From contig OZ220686.1 in the NCBI GenBank assembly GCA_965116435.1, forward strand, positions 2,232,001-2,296,000: a DNA stretch of 64,000 nucleotides, read 5' to 3'. Source of the DNA: VXPQ01 sp965116435 (GTDB lineage Bacteria; Bacteroidota; Rhodothermia; Rhodothermales; VXPQ01). A program made the translations under genes and the position numbers. A model generated the notes under the pieces. It was not told the DNA's origin and did not search any database. It saw only the letters and a list, made by a program, of their open reading frames with translations. Numbering within the stretch: the stretch's first letter is position 1; the number at the start of each line of letters is the position of its first letter. Shown here in pieces: positions 33,345 through 43,117 of this stretch.

Positions 33345-34769
33345 TCAAGGACGGTGTTTCCGCAAACGCCGCAGGAAGCGGGCGCGGAGGGGGGGCGTGG
33401 CGCGCAGGTCCAGCGTTACGTACGTCATCAGCCATAGCCCTGCGGCGATCATCACGAGGTTGGCGATCCACATACCGATCCAGGGGTCGAGGAAGCCGCG
33501 GTCGGCCAGTTTTTCTCCCTGCACGAGCGTTACCCAGTAAAAAAGAAAGATGCCGGCTGCCGGAATGCCCGCCGAGCCGAGGCCGCCGCGGCGGGTCGTC
33601 AATCCGAGGGGGGCGCCGATGAGCATGAAAATAAGGCACGCCACGGCGATGGAGTATTTTTTGTGAATTTCCACCAGAAACCGGTCGGCGCGTTGCAACT
33701 CCCAGGCCGTCCCGCGCTGCGTATCGTCGAGGAGCATGCGAAGGTTCCGGGCCTGCTCGATGGCTTGGGAAAGTATGTCGCCGCTTGCGGGAGGGGCGCG
33801 TCCGGCCCCCGCTTCGATCTGTTCCGGCGTGGCCACACGGAAGGGTTCTTTTGCGGTCGGCGCCTCGTCCGGCGAAGCATGGCGCCCGAAATTTCCGGGC
33901 GTGAAATGCGCGGCCAGGTAGACCCGCGAGGAATCAATGCTTTGCCGCAGGGAATCTACGAACCGGATCATGTCTTGCGTGGGCATCGTGCGGTCCGAGC
34001 GGTTGGTCCGCCCTTCCGCCGATCGCTCGAAGGCGAATTCGGAAGCGTCCAGCGTCATCCGGTATGTGTCGAACGCGAGTCGTTCGTAGCGCTCCTCGCT
34101 TCGCGAAAATGCTTGCCCCTCCGGCATGCGGTGTATTTCGCCCTCGAACAGGGTCAGCGCCAGCTCCGGTCGATCCGCGAGGGGCTGCAAACGTCCTTCG
34201 CGCGCCTTGATCACCGTCTGCGCGTTGTCCGTGTAGTCGTAAATGAGAATATCTTCCAGTGTTCCAGAGCCGGCGGCGACCCGCTGCACGAGCATGCTGT
34301 AGCCCCGTATTCCTTCGTAGAACCGGCCCGGGCGTAGTTCGAAGTCCGGGCGTTTGCGGCGTATGTCGTACCACAGATTCCGGGCGCGGAAATTTGCTTC
34401 GGGCAACACGCGGTTGTTGAAATACGTCATGCCGACAGCCACGAAGGCGCCAACCAGCAAGGTGGGCCAGATCAGCCGGAAAGGCGACACGCCGGAGGCC
34501 TTGATCACCGTCCAGGCCCGGGATTCGGCGATGCGGCCGAACGTCATCATCGTCCCGATCAGGAGCGACATGGGTACGGCGAGCACCACCATGTAGGCCA
34601 GGTTGTAGGCGATGAGTTCGAGCAATACGCCGAGCGGCAGGCCTTTCCCGGCCAGATCGGGCAGGTACTTGATCAGAAACTGCATCACCAGCAAAAACAT
34701 GAGTGTCGCCAACCACCCGAGAACCCGTCCCGGAAGCATGCGCAGGATGAGTCCGTGCAGCCGTTTCAT
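33345..34769 (-). CDS. LptF/LptG family lipopolysaccharide export permease
   Basis: A 474-residue inner-membrane protein of the YjgP/YjgQ family, the permease that with LptB extracts LPS for transport to the outer membrane. Three N-terminal helices (MKRLHGLILRMLPGRVLGW start; IGTMMTFGRIAESRAWTVIK is the conserved coupling region), a large periplasmic beta-jellyroll (about 130-380) and three C-terminal helices. The ATG at 34769 overlaps the stop of the upstream hydrolase gene by 4 bases, which decides the start. Whether it is LptF or LptG cannot be told without comparison. Confidence 0.9.
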   Translation of the reverse strand: MKRLHGLILRMLPGRVLGWLATLMFLLVMQFLIKYLPDLAGKGLPLGVLLELIAYNLAYMVVLAVPMSLLIGTMMTFGRIAESRAWTVIKASGVSPFRLIWPTLLVGAFVAVGMTYFNNRVLPEANFRARNLWYDIRRKRPDFELRPGRFYEGIRGYSMLVQRVAAGSGTLEDILIYDYTDNAQTVIKAREGRLQPLADRPELALTLFEGEIHRMPEGQAFSRSEERYERLAFDTYRMTLDASEFAFERSAEGRTNRSDRTMPTQDMIRFVDSLRQSIDSSRVYLAAHFTPGNFGRHASPDEAPTAKEPFRVATPEQIEAGAGRAPPASGDILSQAIEQARNLRMLLDDTQRGTAWELQRADRFLVEIHKKYSIAVACLIFMLIGAPLGLTTRRGGLGSAGIPAAGIFLFYWVTLVQGEKLADRGFLDPWIGMWIANLVMIAAGLWLMTYVTLDLRATPPLRARFLRRLRKHRP

Positions 34770-35407
34770 ACGTGGGCGAGAAGAAACGGGTTGGTTTGCC
34801 GCTCGGCGCCTACGGTGGTGTCCGGGCCGTGTCCGGGCCAGACGCGCACAGCGTCCCCGAGCGGGACGATTTTCCCGAAGATGGATTGCATCAGCTCGGG
34901 CAGGTCGCCTCGCCACAGGTCCGTACGTCCGATGGAGCCGTGAAACAGCACATCCCCGGAGACGACAGCCTGCGAGTCGGCGTGGTAGAACGAGATCGAC
35001 CCGGGGGAATGTCCTGGCGTGTGCAGGACTTCGAGGGATGCGTCCCCGAACGATACGCGGTCCCCTTCATCCAGAAAGCCTTCCGGTTCGGGCGGCGTTT
35101 CTATCGAGGTTCCAAACGCCCGGGCCTGTTCGTCCGCCTGGAGAATGAACGTCCGGTCGTCCCGATGCATCCAGAAGCCCATCCCGAATGCCCGCGCAAA
35201 GTGCGCGCATCCGAAGATATGGTCTATATGCCCGTGCGTCAGCAGCAGGCGGCGTATCGTCAGGTTTTGGTCTGCGATATACCGCTCGACCCGGGCGCAT
35301 TCCTCCGGGGTCGAGCACGACGGATCGATCAATACGCCCTCGCCGCCGCTATGGCAGACATAGCAATTCGTCTGGAACGGGTTGCAGGAAAATCCCTGAA
35401 TCTGCAT
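34766..35407 (-). CDS. Metallo-beta-lactamase-fold hydrolase (glyoxalase II-like)
   Basis: A 213-residue cytosolic hydrolase. THGHIDHIFG (about residues 58-67) is the HxHxDH zinc motif; further ligands lie in HTPGHSPGS, SGDVLFHGSIGRTDL and WPGHGPDT. It is of the YcbL/GloB-like type, acting on thioesters or related substrates. It lies beside the bacillithiol gene bshA (9 bases), so a bacillithiol-conjugate thioester is a plausible substrate (inference). It is translationally coupled to the LPS permease gene. Confidence 0.9.
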   Translation of the reverse strand: MQIQGFSCNPFQTNCYVCHSGGEGVLIDPSCSTPEECARVERYIADQNLTIRRLLLTHGHIDHIFGCAHFARAFGMGFWMHRDDRTFILQADEQARAFGTSIETPPEPEGFLDEGDRVSFGDASLEVLHTPGHSPGSISFYHADSQAVVSGDVLFHGSIGRTDLWRGDLPELMQSIFGKIVPLGDAVRVWPGHGPDTTVGAERQTNPFLLAHV

Positions 35408-35416
35408 GGCGGAGCC

Positions 35417-36550
35417 TCAGGCCTGTTCCAGAATCCGCTCGTAGTAGGCTTCGTACATGGGTGCGATTCGGTCCTGATCGAACATGTTCACCGCCCGCGC
35501 GCGGGCGTTCTCCGAGAGACGCCGGCGCAGCGCGTCGTCGCTCAGAATGGCGCGGGTCTTTTCTGTCAGCGCCTCGATGTCGCCCAGCGGACACAGAAAG
35601 CCGGTTTCTCCGTCCACGTTCAGTTCCGGCAAACCCCCGATATGGCTCGATACGACCGGCACGCTGCACGCCATGGCCTCCAGCGCAGCCAGTCCGAACG
35701 TTTCCGAGCCGCTGGGAATGAGGAACACATCGGCAATGGACAGCAACTCCTCAATGGGTTCCTGTTTGCCCAGGAAGCGAATCCGTCCGCATACGCCCAA
35801 TTCGCGCGCCAGTCGCTCGGCGGACGCACGGTCCGGCCCGTCTCCCGCCAACAGCAGATTCACCGCCATCCCATCCTGCACGAGACGATGAAAAACGCGG
35901 ATCACATCCTCCACGCGCTTCACGGGACGAAAATTCGAGACATGCACGATGATTTTCCCCCCGTCCGGGCACACCGCTTGCTTGAAGGCGGCGTTTTCAT
36001 GGCGCCGAAAGCGCGTCGTGTCGATGAAATTGGGAATGACCTCAATGGGTCTGTCGATCTGGAAATGCTGTTTCGTTTCGCTGCGAAGGTATTCGGAAAC
36101 GGCGGTGACGCCGTCGGAATGGTTGATGGCGTGGTTCACCACGGGCGCGAACCCCGGGTCTTGTCCCACCAGCGTAATGTCCGTGCCGTGGAGTGTGGTG
36201 AATACCGGCACGCGGAGCCCTTGCTCGCGCAAAATGTCCCGGGCCAGCACAGCGCTGGTGGCATGGGGAATGGCGTAATGCACGTGCAGGAGGTCCAAGT
36301 GCTCGAACTGCGCCACATCGACCATTTTTCCCGTCAGCGCCAGCGAATAGGGGGGATATTCGAAGAGGGGGTAGGTATTGACCGCCACCTCGTGAAAGGA
36401 GATGTTTTCCGTAACGTGCGCCAGCCGGAACGGCATGGAGTAGGCGATGAAATGAATCTGATGTCCTCGCAGCGCAAGGGCCTTGCCTAATTCTGTGGCG
36501 ACGACCCCGCTTCCTCCGTACACGGGGTAACACGTAATGCCGATATTCAC
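35417..36550 (-). CDS. bshA: Bacillithiol glycosyltransferase BshA
   Basis: A 377-residue GT4 enzyme joining GlcNAc to L-malate, the first step of bacillithiol synthesis. The start is taken at GTG 36550 (reading V-N-IGITCYPVYGGSGVVATE), which gives the standard family length; the open frame extends 55 codons further without family similarity. LLHVHYAIPH, FTTLHGTDITLVG and the EX7E region SGSETFGLAALEAMA are typical. Bacillithiol is the usual low-molecular-weight thiol in Bacteroidota. A non-ATG start without a clear ribosome site suggests modest expression. Confidence 0.93.
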   Translation of the reverse strand: MNIGITCYPVYGGSGVVATELGKALALRGHQIHFIAYSMPFRLAHVTENISFHEVAVNTYPLFEYPPYSLALTGKMVDVAQFEHLDLLHVHYAIPHATSAVLARDILREQGLRVPVFTTLHGTDITLVGQDPGFAPVVNHAINHSDGVTAVSEYLRSETKQHFQIDRPIEVIPNFIDTTRFRRHENAAFKQAVCPDGGKIIVHVSNFRPVKRVEDVIRVFHRLVQDGMAVNLLLAGDGPDRASAERLARELGVCGRIRFLGKQEPIEELLSIADVFLIPSGSETFGLAALEAMACSVPVVSSHIGGLPELNVDGETGFLCPLGDIEALTEKTRAILSDDALRRRLSENARARAVNMFDQDRIAPMYEAYYERILEQA

Positions 36551-36725
36551 GGGTGCTTTGCGGTTGGTCCGGATTGCGGAGCAGTGAACAGGTTCGATAT
36601 GCGTATCGGAGAAACTTGCTTCTGCGATTAAGGTTGCAACGGGAGGCCTTTGCGTAGCCGCTACGGGAGCGTCGCGCGATGTGGGCGCATGCCGGGCCGC
36701 ACACATTTTCTTCACGGGGTATCGT

Positions 36726-37406
36726 ATGCGAAAAAGACTGGGCGTTATCGGCGTTGTTCTGATGCTTTGCGGCGGCGCGGCAAGTTCTGCGCAGGCGCAG
36801 GTGGGCGTTTCCTCAGGGGTTATGTTTTCCGAGCTGGGCGATATTTCCGCCGGAGAACAGTCGGCTTCTCTCCAGCGGGTGCCCGGGTGGCACGTACATC
36901 TGTGGGTCGATTTGCCGCTGGGATCGTTTTCGCTGCGTCCGGGATTGCGCTATATGGACGCCGGCCGGCTTTTCGACCCGTCCGGTACGGCTGGATTCGA
37001 CGCGTCGCCGGACCCGTCGGAGGTTTTCACGGGCCCGGACGGCGGGATTCCCGACATTTCCGGCTCGGTGAGCGACGACCATTTCGTAGCCTACATCGAA
37101 ATTCCCGTCGATATTCGGTATCAGTACGACTTCGCTGTGGTTTCTCCGTACGTGGTGGGCGGGCCTGTGCTGCGGTTCGCTACGGACACCAACAATCAGG
37201 ACCGCCTCCGTACGCTCAGCATGGCCGCCGCCGTGGGCGTGGGGGTGGAAGTCCGCTTGTTCGGCTTGCGCTTATATCCCGAGGTGAAGCGCACCGTGGG
37301 CGTGTCGGGATTCACCAACGAGGAATATGAGTTTGCCGATGTCGTGATTCGCCCCGACGAGCAGCGCCTGAATACGACGATCCTCAGCCTCGGCATTGGT
37401 TTTTGA
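36726..37406 (+). CDS. Outer-membrane beta-barrel protein, PorT-like size
   Basis: A 226-residue protein with a signal peptide (MRKRLGVIGVVLMLCGGAASSAQAQ, cut near AQA-QV) and about eight amphipathic strands ending LNTTILSLGIGF, a terminal aromatic typical for Bam-assembled barrels. Of the general outer-membrane beta-barrel (porin-like) class; identity with PorT of the type IX system is possible but not shown. Divergent from bshA with 175 bases between, and 22 bases ahead of pdxB. Confidence 0.75.
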   Translation: MRKRLGVIGVVLMLCGGAASSAQAQVGVSSGVMFSELGDISAGEQSASLQRVPGWHVHLWVDLPLGSFSLRPGLRYMDAGRLFDPSGTAGFDASPDPSEVFTGPDGGIPDISGSVSDDHFVAYIEIPVDIRYQYDFAVVSPYVVGGPVLRFATDTNNQDRLRTLSMAAAVGVGVEVRLFGLRLYPEVKRTVGVSGFTNEEYEFADVVIRPDEQRLNTTILSLGIGF

Positions 37407-37428
37407 CCCCAGGCGCGTTAAGGATGCC

Positions 37429-38604
37429 ATGCGGCCCCTTGATATTGTAGCGGACGAAAATATTCCGTTGGCAAGCGAGTTGTTCGGCTCGCTGGGGCCT
37501 GTCCGCACCGCGCCGGGGCGGGCTATAGATTCCGCAACGGTCCGTGGCGCGGATGTGTTGCTCGTGCGTAGCGTTACCCGCGTGGACGCTGCCTTGCTCG
37601 GCGGCAGCGCGGTCCGGTTTGTGGGTTCGGCGACGTCCGGTATGGATCACATCGACCTGGACTACCTGCGGCGGCGCGGCATTGCGTTCGCTTCTGCGCC
37701 GGGCGCCAATGCGGATTCCGTGGTCGAATATGTGCTGGCCGCGCTGTTGCATATGGCGACCGCCCGGGGCGAGGCGCTTCGGGGCAAGACGCTGGGTATT
37801 GTGGGGTGCGGGCGCATCGGGAGCCGTCTGGCGAGGCGGGCGGCGGGGTTGGGCATGAAGCCGCTGCGGTGCGATCCTCCGCTGGCGGAGGCGGGCGCGC
37901 CTGGCGCGTATGTTCCGCTGGATACGCTGATCCGGCAGGCGGATGTGCTTACGTTGCATGTGCCGCTGGTCCGGGAAGGGCCGCATCGCACCTGGCATAT
38001 GATTGGCCGCGACGAACTGGCGGCATGGCGCGAAGGCGCCTGGTTGATCAATACGTCCCGCGGCGCCGTCATCGACAACGAGGCGCTTCTGGAATCCTTG
38101 CAACACGCCGGTCGCCGCCCCGCCGCTGTGGCGCTCGACGTATGGGAAGGCGAGCCCGTCCCCTCCCCGGCGCTGTTGCAGCGCGTGGATATCGCCACCC
38201 CCCATATCGCCGGCTATTCGTACGACGGCAAGGCGGCGGGCGCCCGCATGCTGCGCGACGCCTTGTTCGCGCTGCCGGGCCTGGAAGAATTCCTTGGAGA
38301 GGGCGCGGCGGAACCGGACGGCGAGGCGGGCATGCTTTCGGCGCACGCCCCCGACCCGTGCTTGCCGGAAACGGAGTGGCTGCACCATATGGTTCGAGGC
38401 CTGTACGACGTATGGCGCGACGACCGTCGGATGAGGAGGCGCTGGCCTGCCTCAGAGGAGGACGCCGCACGGCGTTTCAGCATGCTCCGGCGAACGTACC
38501 CCGAACGCCGCGCCTTTTCGATGCGGCGATTGCCCGAGGGACATGTGCCGGCGTCGTTGCGCAAGGCCGTGCGGGACGGGCTGGGCGTACGCCTCGTCCC
38601 CTGA
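37429..38604 (+). CDS. pdxB: Erythronate-4-phosphate dehydrogenase PdxB
   Basis: A 391-residue NAD-dependent dehydrogenase, second step of the long pyridoxal phosphate pathway. ATG 37429 gives MRPLDIVADENIPLA, typical of PdxB; an upstream start inside the previous gene is rejected. The NAD fold shows LGIVGCGRIGSRLARRA (GxGxxG), the catalytic segments NTSRGAVIDNEAL and DVWEGEP, and a C-terminal PdxB dimerisation domain (about 290-391). PdxJ at 52161-52886 is a later step of the same pathway. Confidence 0.93.
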   Translation: MRPLDIVADENIPLASELFGSLGPVRTAPGRAIDSATVRGADVLLVRSVTRVDAALLGGSAVRFVGSATSGMDHIDLDYLRRRGIAFASAPGANADSVVEYVLAALLHMATARGEALRGKTLGIVGCGRIGSRLARRAAGLGMKPLRCDPPLAEAGAPGAYVPLDTLIRQADVLTLHVPLVREGPHRTWHMIGRDELAAWREGAWLINTSRGAVIDNEALLESLQHAGRRPAAVALDVWEGEPVPSPALLQRVDIATPHIAGYSYDGKAAGARMLRDALFALPGLEEFLGEGAAEPDGEAGMLSAHAPDPCLPETEWLHHMVRGLYDVWRDDRRMRRRWPASEEDAARRFSMLRRTYPERRAFSMRRLPEGHVPASLRKAVRDGLGVRLVP

Positions 38605-38650
38605 CGCCGCGCCGGACCCGGTTGTCCGACCCAATGGTTAGTGTCAATGG

Positions 38651-39562
38651 TCAGGCCTGGTACCCGAATGAGCGCAGGAAGGTCGGGCGATTGCGCCAGT
38701 CGCTACGGACTTTCACATGCAGGTCCAGGTATACGGGGCGGTCCAGAAAGGCCTCGATATCCTTGCGCGCCGCCGTCCCCAGCCGTTTCAGGGCCTGCCC
38801 CCCCTTGCCGATCAGAATGCCCTTTTGCGTATCCGCCGTCAGCACGATTTCGGCGGAGATGAAATCTTTTTCGTTTTTCCGTTCCTCGAAGCGTACAATG
38901 CGCACTTCCGTGGAGTACGGAATTTCCTGTCGGTACAGATTGAATATTTTTTCCCGCACAATCTCGGCCACGAAGAAGCGCTCGGGCCGGTCTGTGATCA
39001 TGTTTCGGGGATAGAGCGGCGGCCCGACGGGGAGATGCTTCAGGATCGCATGGAGCAGCACGTCCAGGTTCGTTTTTTTCCGTGCGGAAATCGGAACCAC
39101 TTCGTCGAAATCGCCGAGCGCAAGCCAGGCCTCGGTGAGGGGCAGCGCGTCTTCCTGCCGGATGAGGTCCATTTTGTTCAGCGCAAGTAGCGTGGGGCGT
39201 CCCCGGATCATGTCTATCCCGGCGGCGTCGGGCATGTTGCGCGACGCATCCGCCATGAATACCAGCAGGTCCGCATCGTTGACCGCATGGCTTACCGCAT
39301 GCATCATCGCCTTGTGCAGGCCATACCGGGGAGTCACTATGCCGGGCGTGTCGAGAAAAATGATCTGGTGATCGTCCGCGGTCAACATGGCCGGAATCCG
39401 GTGCCGCGTGGTTTGCGGCTTCCGCGTCACGATGGACAGTTTTTGTCCAATAAGGGCGTTCAGCAGCGTACTTTTGCCCACATTCGGCGGCCCCGCCAGC
39501 GCAACATAGCCACACCGATGGCCTTCAGGCACGTCGTCCGGCATAAGAAGCGGCGAGGTCAT
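38651..39562 (-). CDS. era: GTPase Era
   Basis: A 303-residue ribosome-assembly GTPase. G1 AGPPNVGKST, G2 region QTTRHRI, G3 DTPG, G4 NKMD and G5 SARK are all present, followed by the KH domain (GKGGQALKRLGTAARKDIE). ATG 39562 was chosen; a GTG at 39598 overlapping the stop of the restriction gene and preceded by GGAAG would add 12 residues. The gene ends the ancestral segment; the type III island begins just upstream of it. Confidence 0.95.
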   Translation of the reverse strand: MTSPLLMPDDVPEGHRCGYVALAGPPNVGKSTLLNALIGQKLSIVTRKPQTTRHRIPAMLTADDHQIIFLDTPGIVTPRYGLHKAMMHAVSHAVNDADLLVFMADASRNMPDAAGIDMIRGRPTLLALNKMDLIRQEDALPLTEAWLALGDFDEVVPISARKKTNLDVLLHAILKHLPVGPPLYPRNMITDRPERFFVAEIVREKIFNLYRQEIPYSTEVRIVRFEERKNEKDFISAEIVLTADTQKGILIGKGGQALKRLGTAARKDIEAFLDRPVYLDLHVKVRSDWRNRPTFLRSFGYQA

Positions 39563-39587
39563 GGGTTTTTTTGGTGGATTGTTCTGG

Positions 39588-42500
39588 TCAATCGCCACCG
39601 CTTCCGAGCAAGTCGTCTACGCTGGTAGCTACTCTGTAGCGGGCCGGTTCTTCCCGAACCGCCAGGGCCTTGAAGTGTGCTTTGCCGTATTCTATTTTTG
39701 CCCTTTCTGTCGAGCGGAGGTCACCGGGATGCATGCTTCCTTTCGTTTCGACAACAAAGTACAAGCGTTCGCCTGTGTCAGATTCTACGAGGACAGCCCA
39801 GTCTGGATTGTAGCTTCCGAGAGGCGTCGGCACCTTGAACCAGCCGGGCAGCTTGGCATATATCTTGATGGCGGTGTTTTGTTCAAGTTGATCGGCAAAT
39901 TGCTTCTCTATATCGGATTCGTAGATGACCTTTTCGTAAACTGATTTTTCGTAAACTGATTTACCTTTCGGGATCATGTTTCGGAGATAGCCGGTAAGTT
40001 CTTCCTGTGCAAAGAGTTCTTGCGCGTAATAGGATTCGTTCCCGATGCGCTGATATTTGATACCGTCCACCAATGCTTCCTTTTTGCAGTGATTGATGGT
40101 TGCCGCCGCCAGTTCGATGAATTTCTGTGGATTTTTCTTGAATTCGTTGAGGCGACCACTTTTGACAAGAATTATAGAGATACTACGTCGCGTGAGTTGC
40201 GTCCGGTCCTGAAGTTCAGTGAGCAGGTCGGGTAATTCGATGTCGTCATTCTCTAAAATGATAGTTTGCGTCACGTTACTTTTCTTAGATTCAGTGGCTG
40301 AAATGCCAGATTGGCCTATGAAAAGATTGGCCTTGCGCCATTGCAGTCGGGTTCTGGGGATTGCCGGCACCGCCTGCAACTCGGTGGTGCATTTAGACAA
40401 CAACGCATCGTTGTTGAAAGCGACGCGATACGTGGTCTTATGCTTGATGCGATCCCACAGTGCCTTAAACTCTGCGCTGTCGAGCATGGCTTGCCGCGGA
40501 CGGATGGTTTGTCGTTCGGCGGCATTCCTTATTTCCAGGCGTCCGGCGTGTTTGCGCAATATGGAAACGATGGCCGCACGATGCTCGGTAAATTCTTCGG
40601 GTGCGGCGAAGCTGTCGTCCCTGATCGCCTGGCGGAGCGAGTCCTGTACTCCTCCGTTTGTGTCAATGTAGCCCTGAGCCCGGAGATGGTCGTACAAGAC
40701 CTGCGACTTGTCGAACCCGAGGGCTACCGTTTCGTTATCATTGCCGATTACCGGAATTTGTGCGAATTGATGCGGCTGGATGACCCCGAAGCGGATACCT
40801 GTATCCGCCTCAATCTCACGTTGCAGATTTTCGGCGAATTCCTCGTAACTTTCTCGGGCGATTACTGTCAGGGTATTTACGTCAAAGCCGCGCAAACGCT
40901 CACCGCCCTGGTCGACACAAAGGCGCAGGCCACGCCCGATTGTTTGTCGCCGTTCTCGCTCTGTCTGGATATCGCGCAAGGCGCAGATCTGAAAAACATT
41001 GGGATTGTCCCATCCTTCGCGTAGCGCCGAATGGGAGAAAATAAATCTGAGTGGTTCATCCATGCTCAGCAATTTTTCCTTCTCCTTCATGATGAGGTTG
41101 TAGGCCCGCTCGGCATTATCGCGATTGGCTTGGTTATTCTCGGCGGTGTCGATCCATCCGCCTTTTTTGTCGATCGAGAAGTAACCGTCATGGACTGTCT
41201 TTGCGTCCATTGGAAGGCCAGTCGTTTGAAAAAACGAGTGGTAATCAGGATGCTGGGTAAGCCTCCGGTATTCCTCCTCGAACATTAAGGCGTATTTGCC
41301 CTTGTTCGCATTGCCTGCCTCATCGTAGCTGCGGTAATACCCCACTTTATCTATGAAAAACAGGCTGAGCACCTTGATTCCCAGCGGATGCAGGCGTTTT
41401 TCCTTGTCGAGATGCTCGTGAATGACCCGGCAAATCATTTTATGTTGTACGGCGTCGGCATCCACGTCACCCCAAGCCTCGCCCTCTTGAAGAAAACGCT
41501 CGTCACCCGGTACGCGGAGTTCCATGAACGCATTGCCCTTGCCAACGCGAATTTCGCCGATGCGGCAGTTGCGATAGACTGTGCGGTCAGTCGTCTGTTC
41601 GAGATCGTCACCGTCCCGAACAATCTTTGTGTCGCGACGCACCCGGCCAGCGGTTTCTATATCGAGTTCGACCGTTGCGCTGATGTCGCCGTGCTTGTTG
41701 CTTGTCGAAATAAGCCGGATATAAGGCCGGTTGTGAGCGTCTTTGACGGTGGCGGATGCTACCTCAATCTGTTTGACCAGTTTGCGTTCGTAGGCATCTA
41801 CCGCATCCAGCCGATAGATCATGTGGTGTTGATCCACATGCGTTGCCGAGTAACGGAGCGTACAGAGCGGATGCATCGCCTCAAGCGCTTCCTTGCCTCG
41901 CCTTCGCCCTCGTCCTCTCAAGCCCCCATCCACGCTTTGCGGTTCGTCTACGATGAGAATTGGTCGGGTGGCGCGGATCAAGTCGATCGGTCTTTCTCCC
42001 CCTGTTTTCTCATTAGGATCGTAGATGTTGTTGATGTTTTTCTTGTTGATGGCTCCGACCGTTACCACCATAATCTGGATGTGCGGGCTGGCGGCGAAAT
42101 TGCGGACCTGCCCCAATTTCGACGAATCGTAGAGAAAATAGTCGAACGGCACGCCCGAGTAGAGGCCCCGGAAGTGGTCCTTGGTCATCTGGAGCGATTT
42201 GTACACGCCCTCCTTGATTGCTATCGAGGGTACGACGATGACGAACTTGGTAAAGCCGAAACGTTTGTTCAACTCGAAGATCGTGCGCAGATACACGTAC
42301 GTCTTGCCTGTGCCGGTCTCCATCTCCACGGTGAAATCTCCGGAGGTCAGGGATGCAGACGGCGGTAGTCCGTTACGGAGCTGTATCGCGTTCAGGTTTT
42401 TGAGAATCTCGTCGTCGAGTAGCGTCAGCCTGTTTCCGATGCCGAGGTCGGTTTGGGCGAAGGCCAGTTCCTCCTGCTGATCCAGCAGGCTTCGGGTAAC

Positions 42501-42602
42501 CGTGAATTCCGTTCGGCAAATTTCCTGGCCGCGGAACAGGTCACATACGGCCTCTACTGCCTGCAACTGGAAGTCGAGATTGGGTTCAAATTTGAATTTC
42601 AT
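39588..42602 (-). CDS. res: Type III restriction subunit Res
   Basis: A 1004-residue SF2 helicase-nuclease. Walker A METGTGKTYVYL lies near residues 94-105, DEPQ (the type III DExx box) near 216-219, and the SF2 motif VI QTIGRGLRLC near 560. The C-terminal PD-ExK nuclease appears as YNPDWAVLV...FVVETKGS (about 925-955). It needs Mod for recognition and restricts unmodified DNA. The start overlaps the previous gene's stop. Both upstream mod genes would have to share this single Res. Confidence 0.95.
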   Translation of the reverse strand: MKFKFEPNLDFQLQAVEAVCDLFRGQEICRTEFTVTRSLLDQQEELAFAQTDLGIGNRLTLLDDEILKNLNAIQLRNGLPPSASLTSGDFTVEMETGTGKTYVYLRTIFELNKRFGFTKFVIVVPSIAIKEGVYKSLQMTKDHFRGLYSGVPFDYFLYDSSKLGQVRNFAASPHIQIMVVTVGAINKKNINNIYDPNEKTGGERPIDLIRATRPILIVDEPQSVDGGLRGRGRRRGKEALEAMHPLCTLRYSATHVDQHHMIYRLDAVDAYERKLVKQIEVASATVKDAHNRPYIRLISTSNKHGDISATVELDIETAGRVRRDTKIVRDGDDLEQTTDRTVYRNCRIGEIRVGKGNAFMELRVPGDERFLQEGEAWGDVDADAVQHKMICRVIHEHLDKEKRLHPLGIKVLSLFFIDKVGYYRSYDEAGNANKGKYALMFEEEYRRLTQHPDYHSFFQTTGLPMDAKTVHDGYFSIDKKGGWIDTAENNQANRDNAERAYNLIMKEKEKLLSMDEPLRFIFSHSALREGWDNPNVFQICALRDIQTERERRQTIGRGLRLCVDQGGERLRGFDVNTLTVIARESYEEFAENLQREIEADTGIRFGVIQPHQFAQIPVIGNDNETVALGFDKSQVLYDHLRAQGYIDTNGGVQDSLRQAIRDDSFAAPEEFTEHRAAIVSILRKHAGRLEIRNAAERQTIRPRQAMLDSAEFKALWDRIKHKTTYRVAFNNDALLSKCTTELQAVPAIPRTRLQWRKANLFIGQSGISATESKKSNVTQTIILENDDIELPDLLTELQDRTQLTRRSISIILVKSGRLNEFKKNPQKFIELAAATINHCKKEALVDGIKYQRIGNESYYAQELFAQEELTGYLRNMIPKGKSVYEKSVYEKVIYESDIEKQFADQLEQNTAIKIYAKLPGWFKVPTPLGSYNPDWAVLVESDTGERLYFVVETKGSMHPGDLRSTERAKIEYGKAHFKALAVREEPARYRVATSVDDLLGSGGD

Positions 42603-43108
42603 TGTCCAATATCTGATCGAAGACGTTCTTGAAGTTGATCTGGATCAATGCGGCCTTGTTGGATTGCCGCGACCAGGAGTTCTTTTACGCGCGCTTTCTT
42701 AAGGCGGCAGCACCGTTTGTTCTCAATTGCGGCAAGGATGCGTTCTGCAACTTTGCCAAGCCGTACATAGTCCAGCCGGCAGATGTCCATATGTCGTTTG
42801 ACGAGATCGGCTACGGGCGTTCGCCCATCCGTGTTCTGCAATGTTTGACCATCCGTCAGTAACTCAATGTCCGGCAGCCACACGATATCCATTTTGTCGA
42901 GTTCTTGTCCTGCAGCGGCGATCGCCAGGGCGGTATTCTCAATATCGCTATGTGCTTCCGTGGGACACTGCCAGAAAGAGAGCGTGTTCTCCCGGGTTCG
43001 GAGGTCAGCCGTCACAGCGTCGGCGGAAATTTCTCCTTCTGCCAAGCCCCTTTGAGCATTGTGCCTGTCACCCCACTTGGCGCGTGTGATTTTTCGAATC
43101 AAAAACAC
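42599..43108 (-). CDS. Unknown protein next to Res, 169 aa
   Basis: A soluble protein, start MFLIRKITRAKWGDRHNAQR. ILAAIENKRCCRLKKARVKE is basic, and the C-terminus (QQGRIDPDQLQERLRSD) is helical. It overlaps the res start by ATGA and follows another small unknown after 9 bases. Such small genes appear between mod and res in this locus type as I remember it, but no function is known to me. Confidence 0.75.
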   Translation of the reverse strand: MFLIRKITRAKWGDRHNAQRGLAEGEISADAVTADLRTRENTLSFWQCPTEAHSDIENTALAIAAAGQELDKMDIVWLPDIELLTDGQTLQNTDGRTPVADLVKRHMDICRLDYVRLGKVAERILAAIENKRCCRLKKARVKELLVAAIQQGRIDPDQLQERLRSDIGQ

Positions 43109-43117
43109 CGTTCCGGC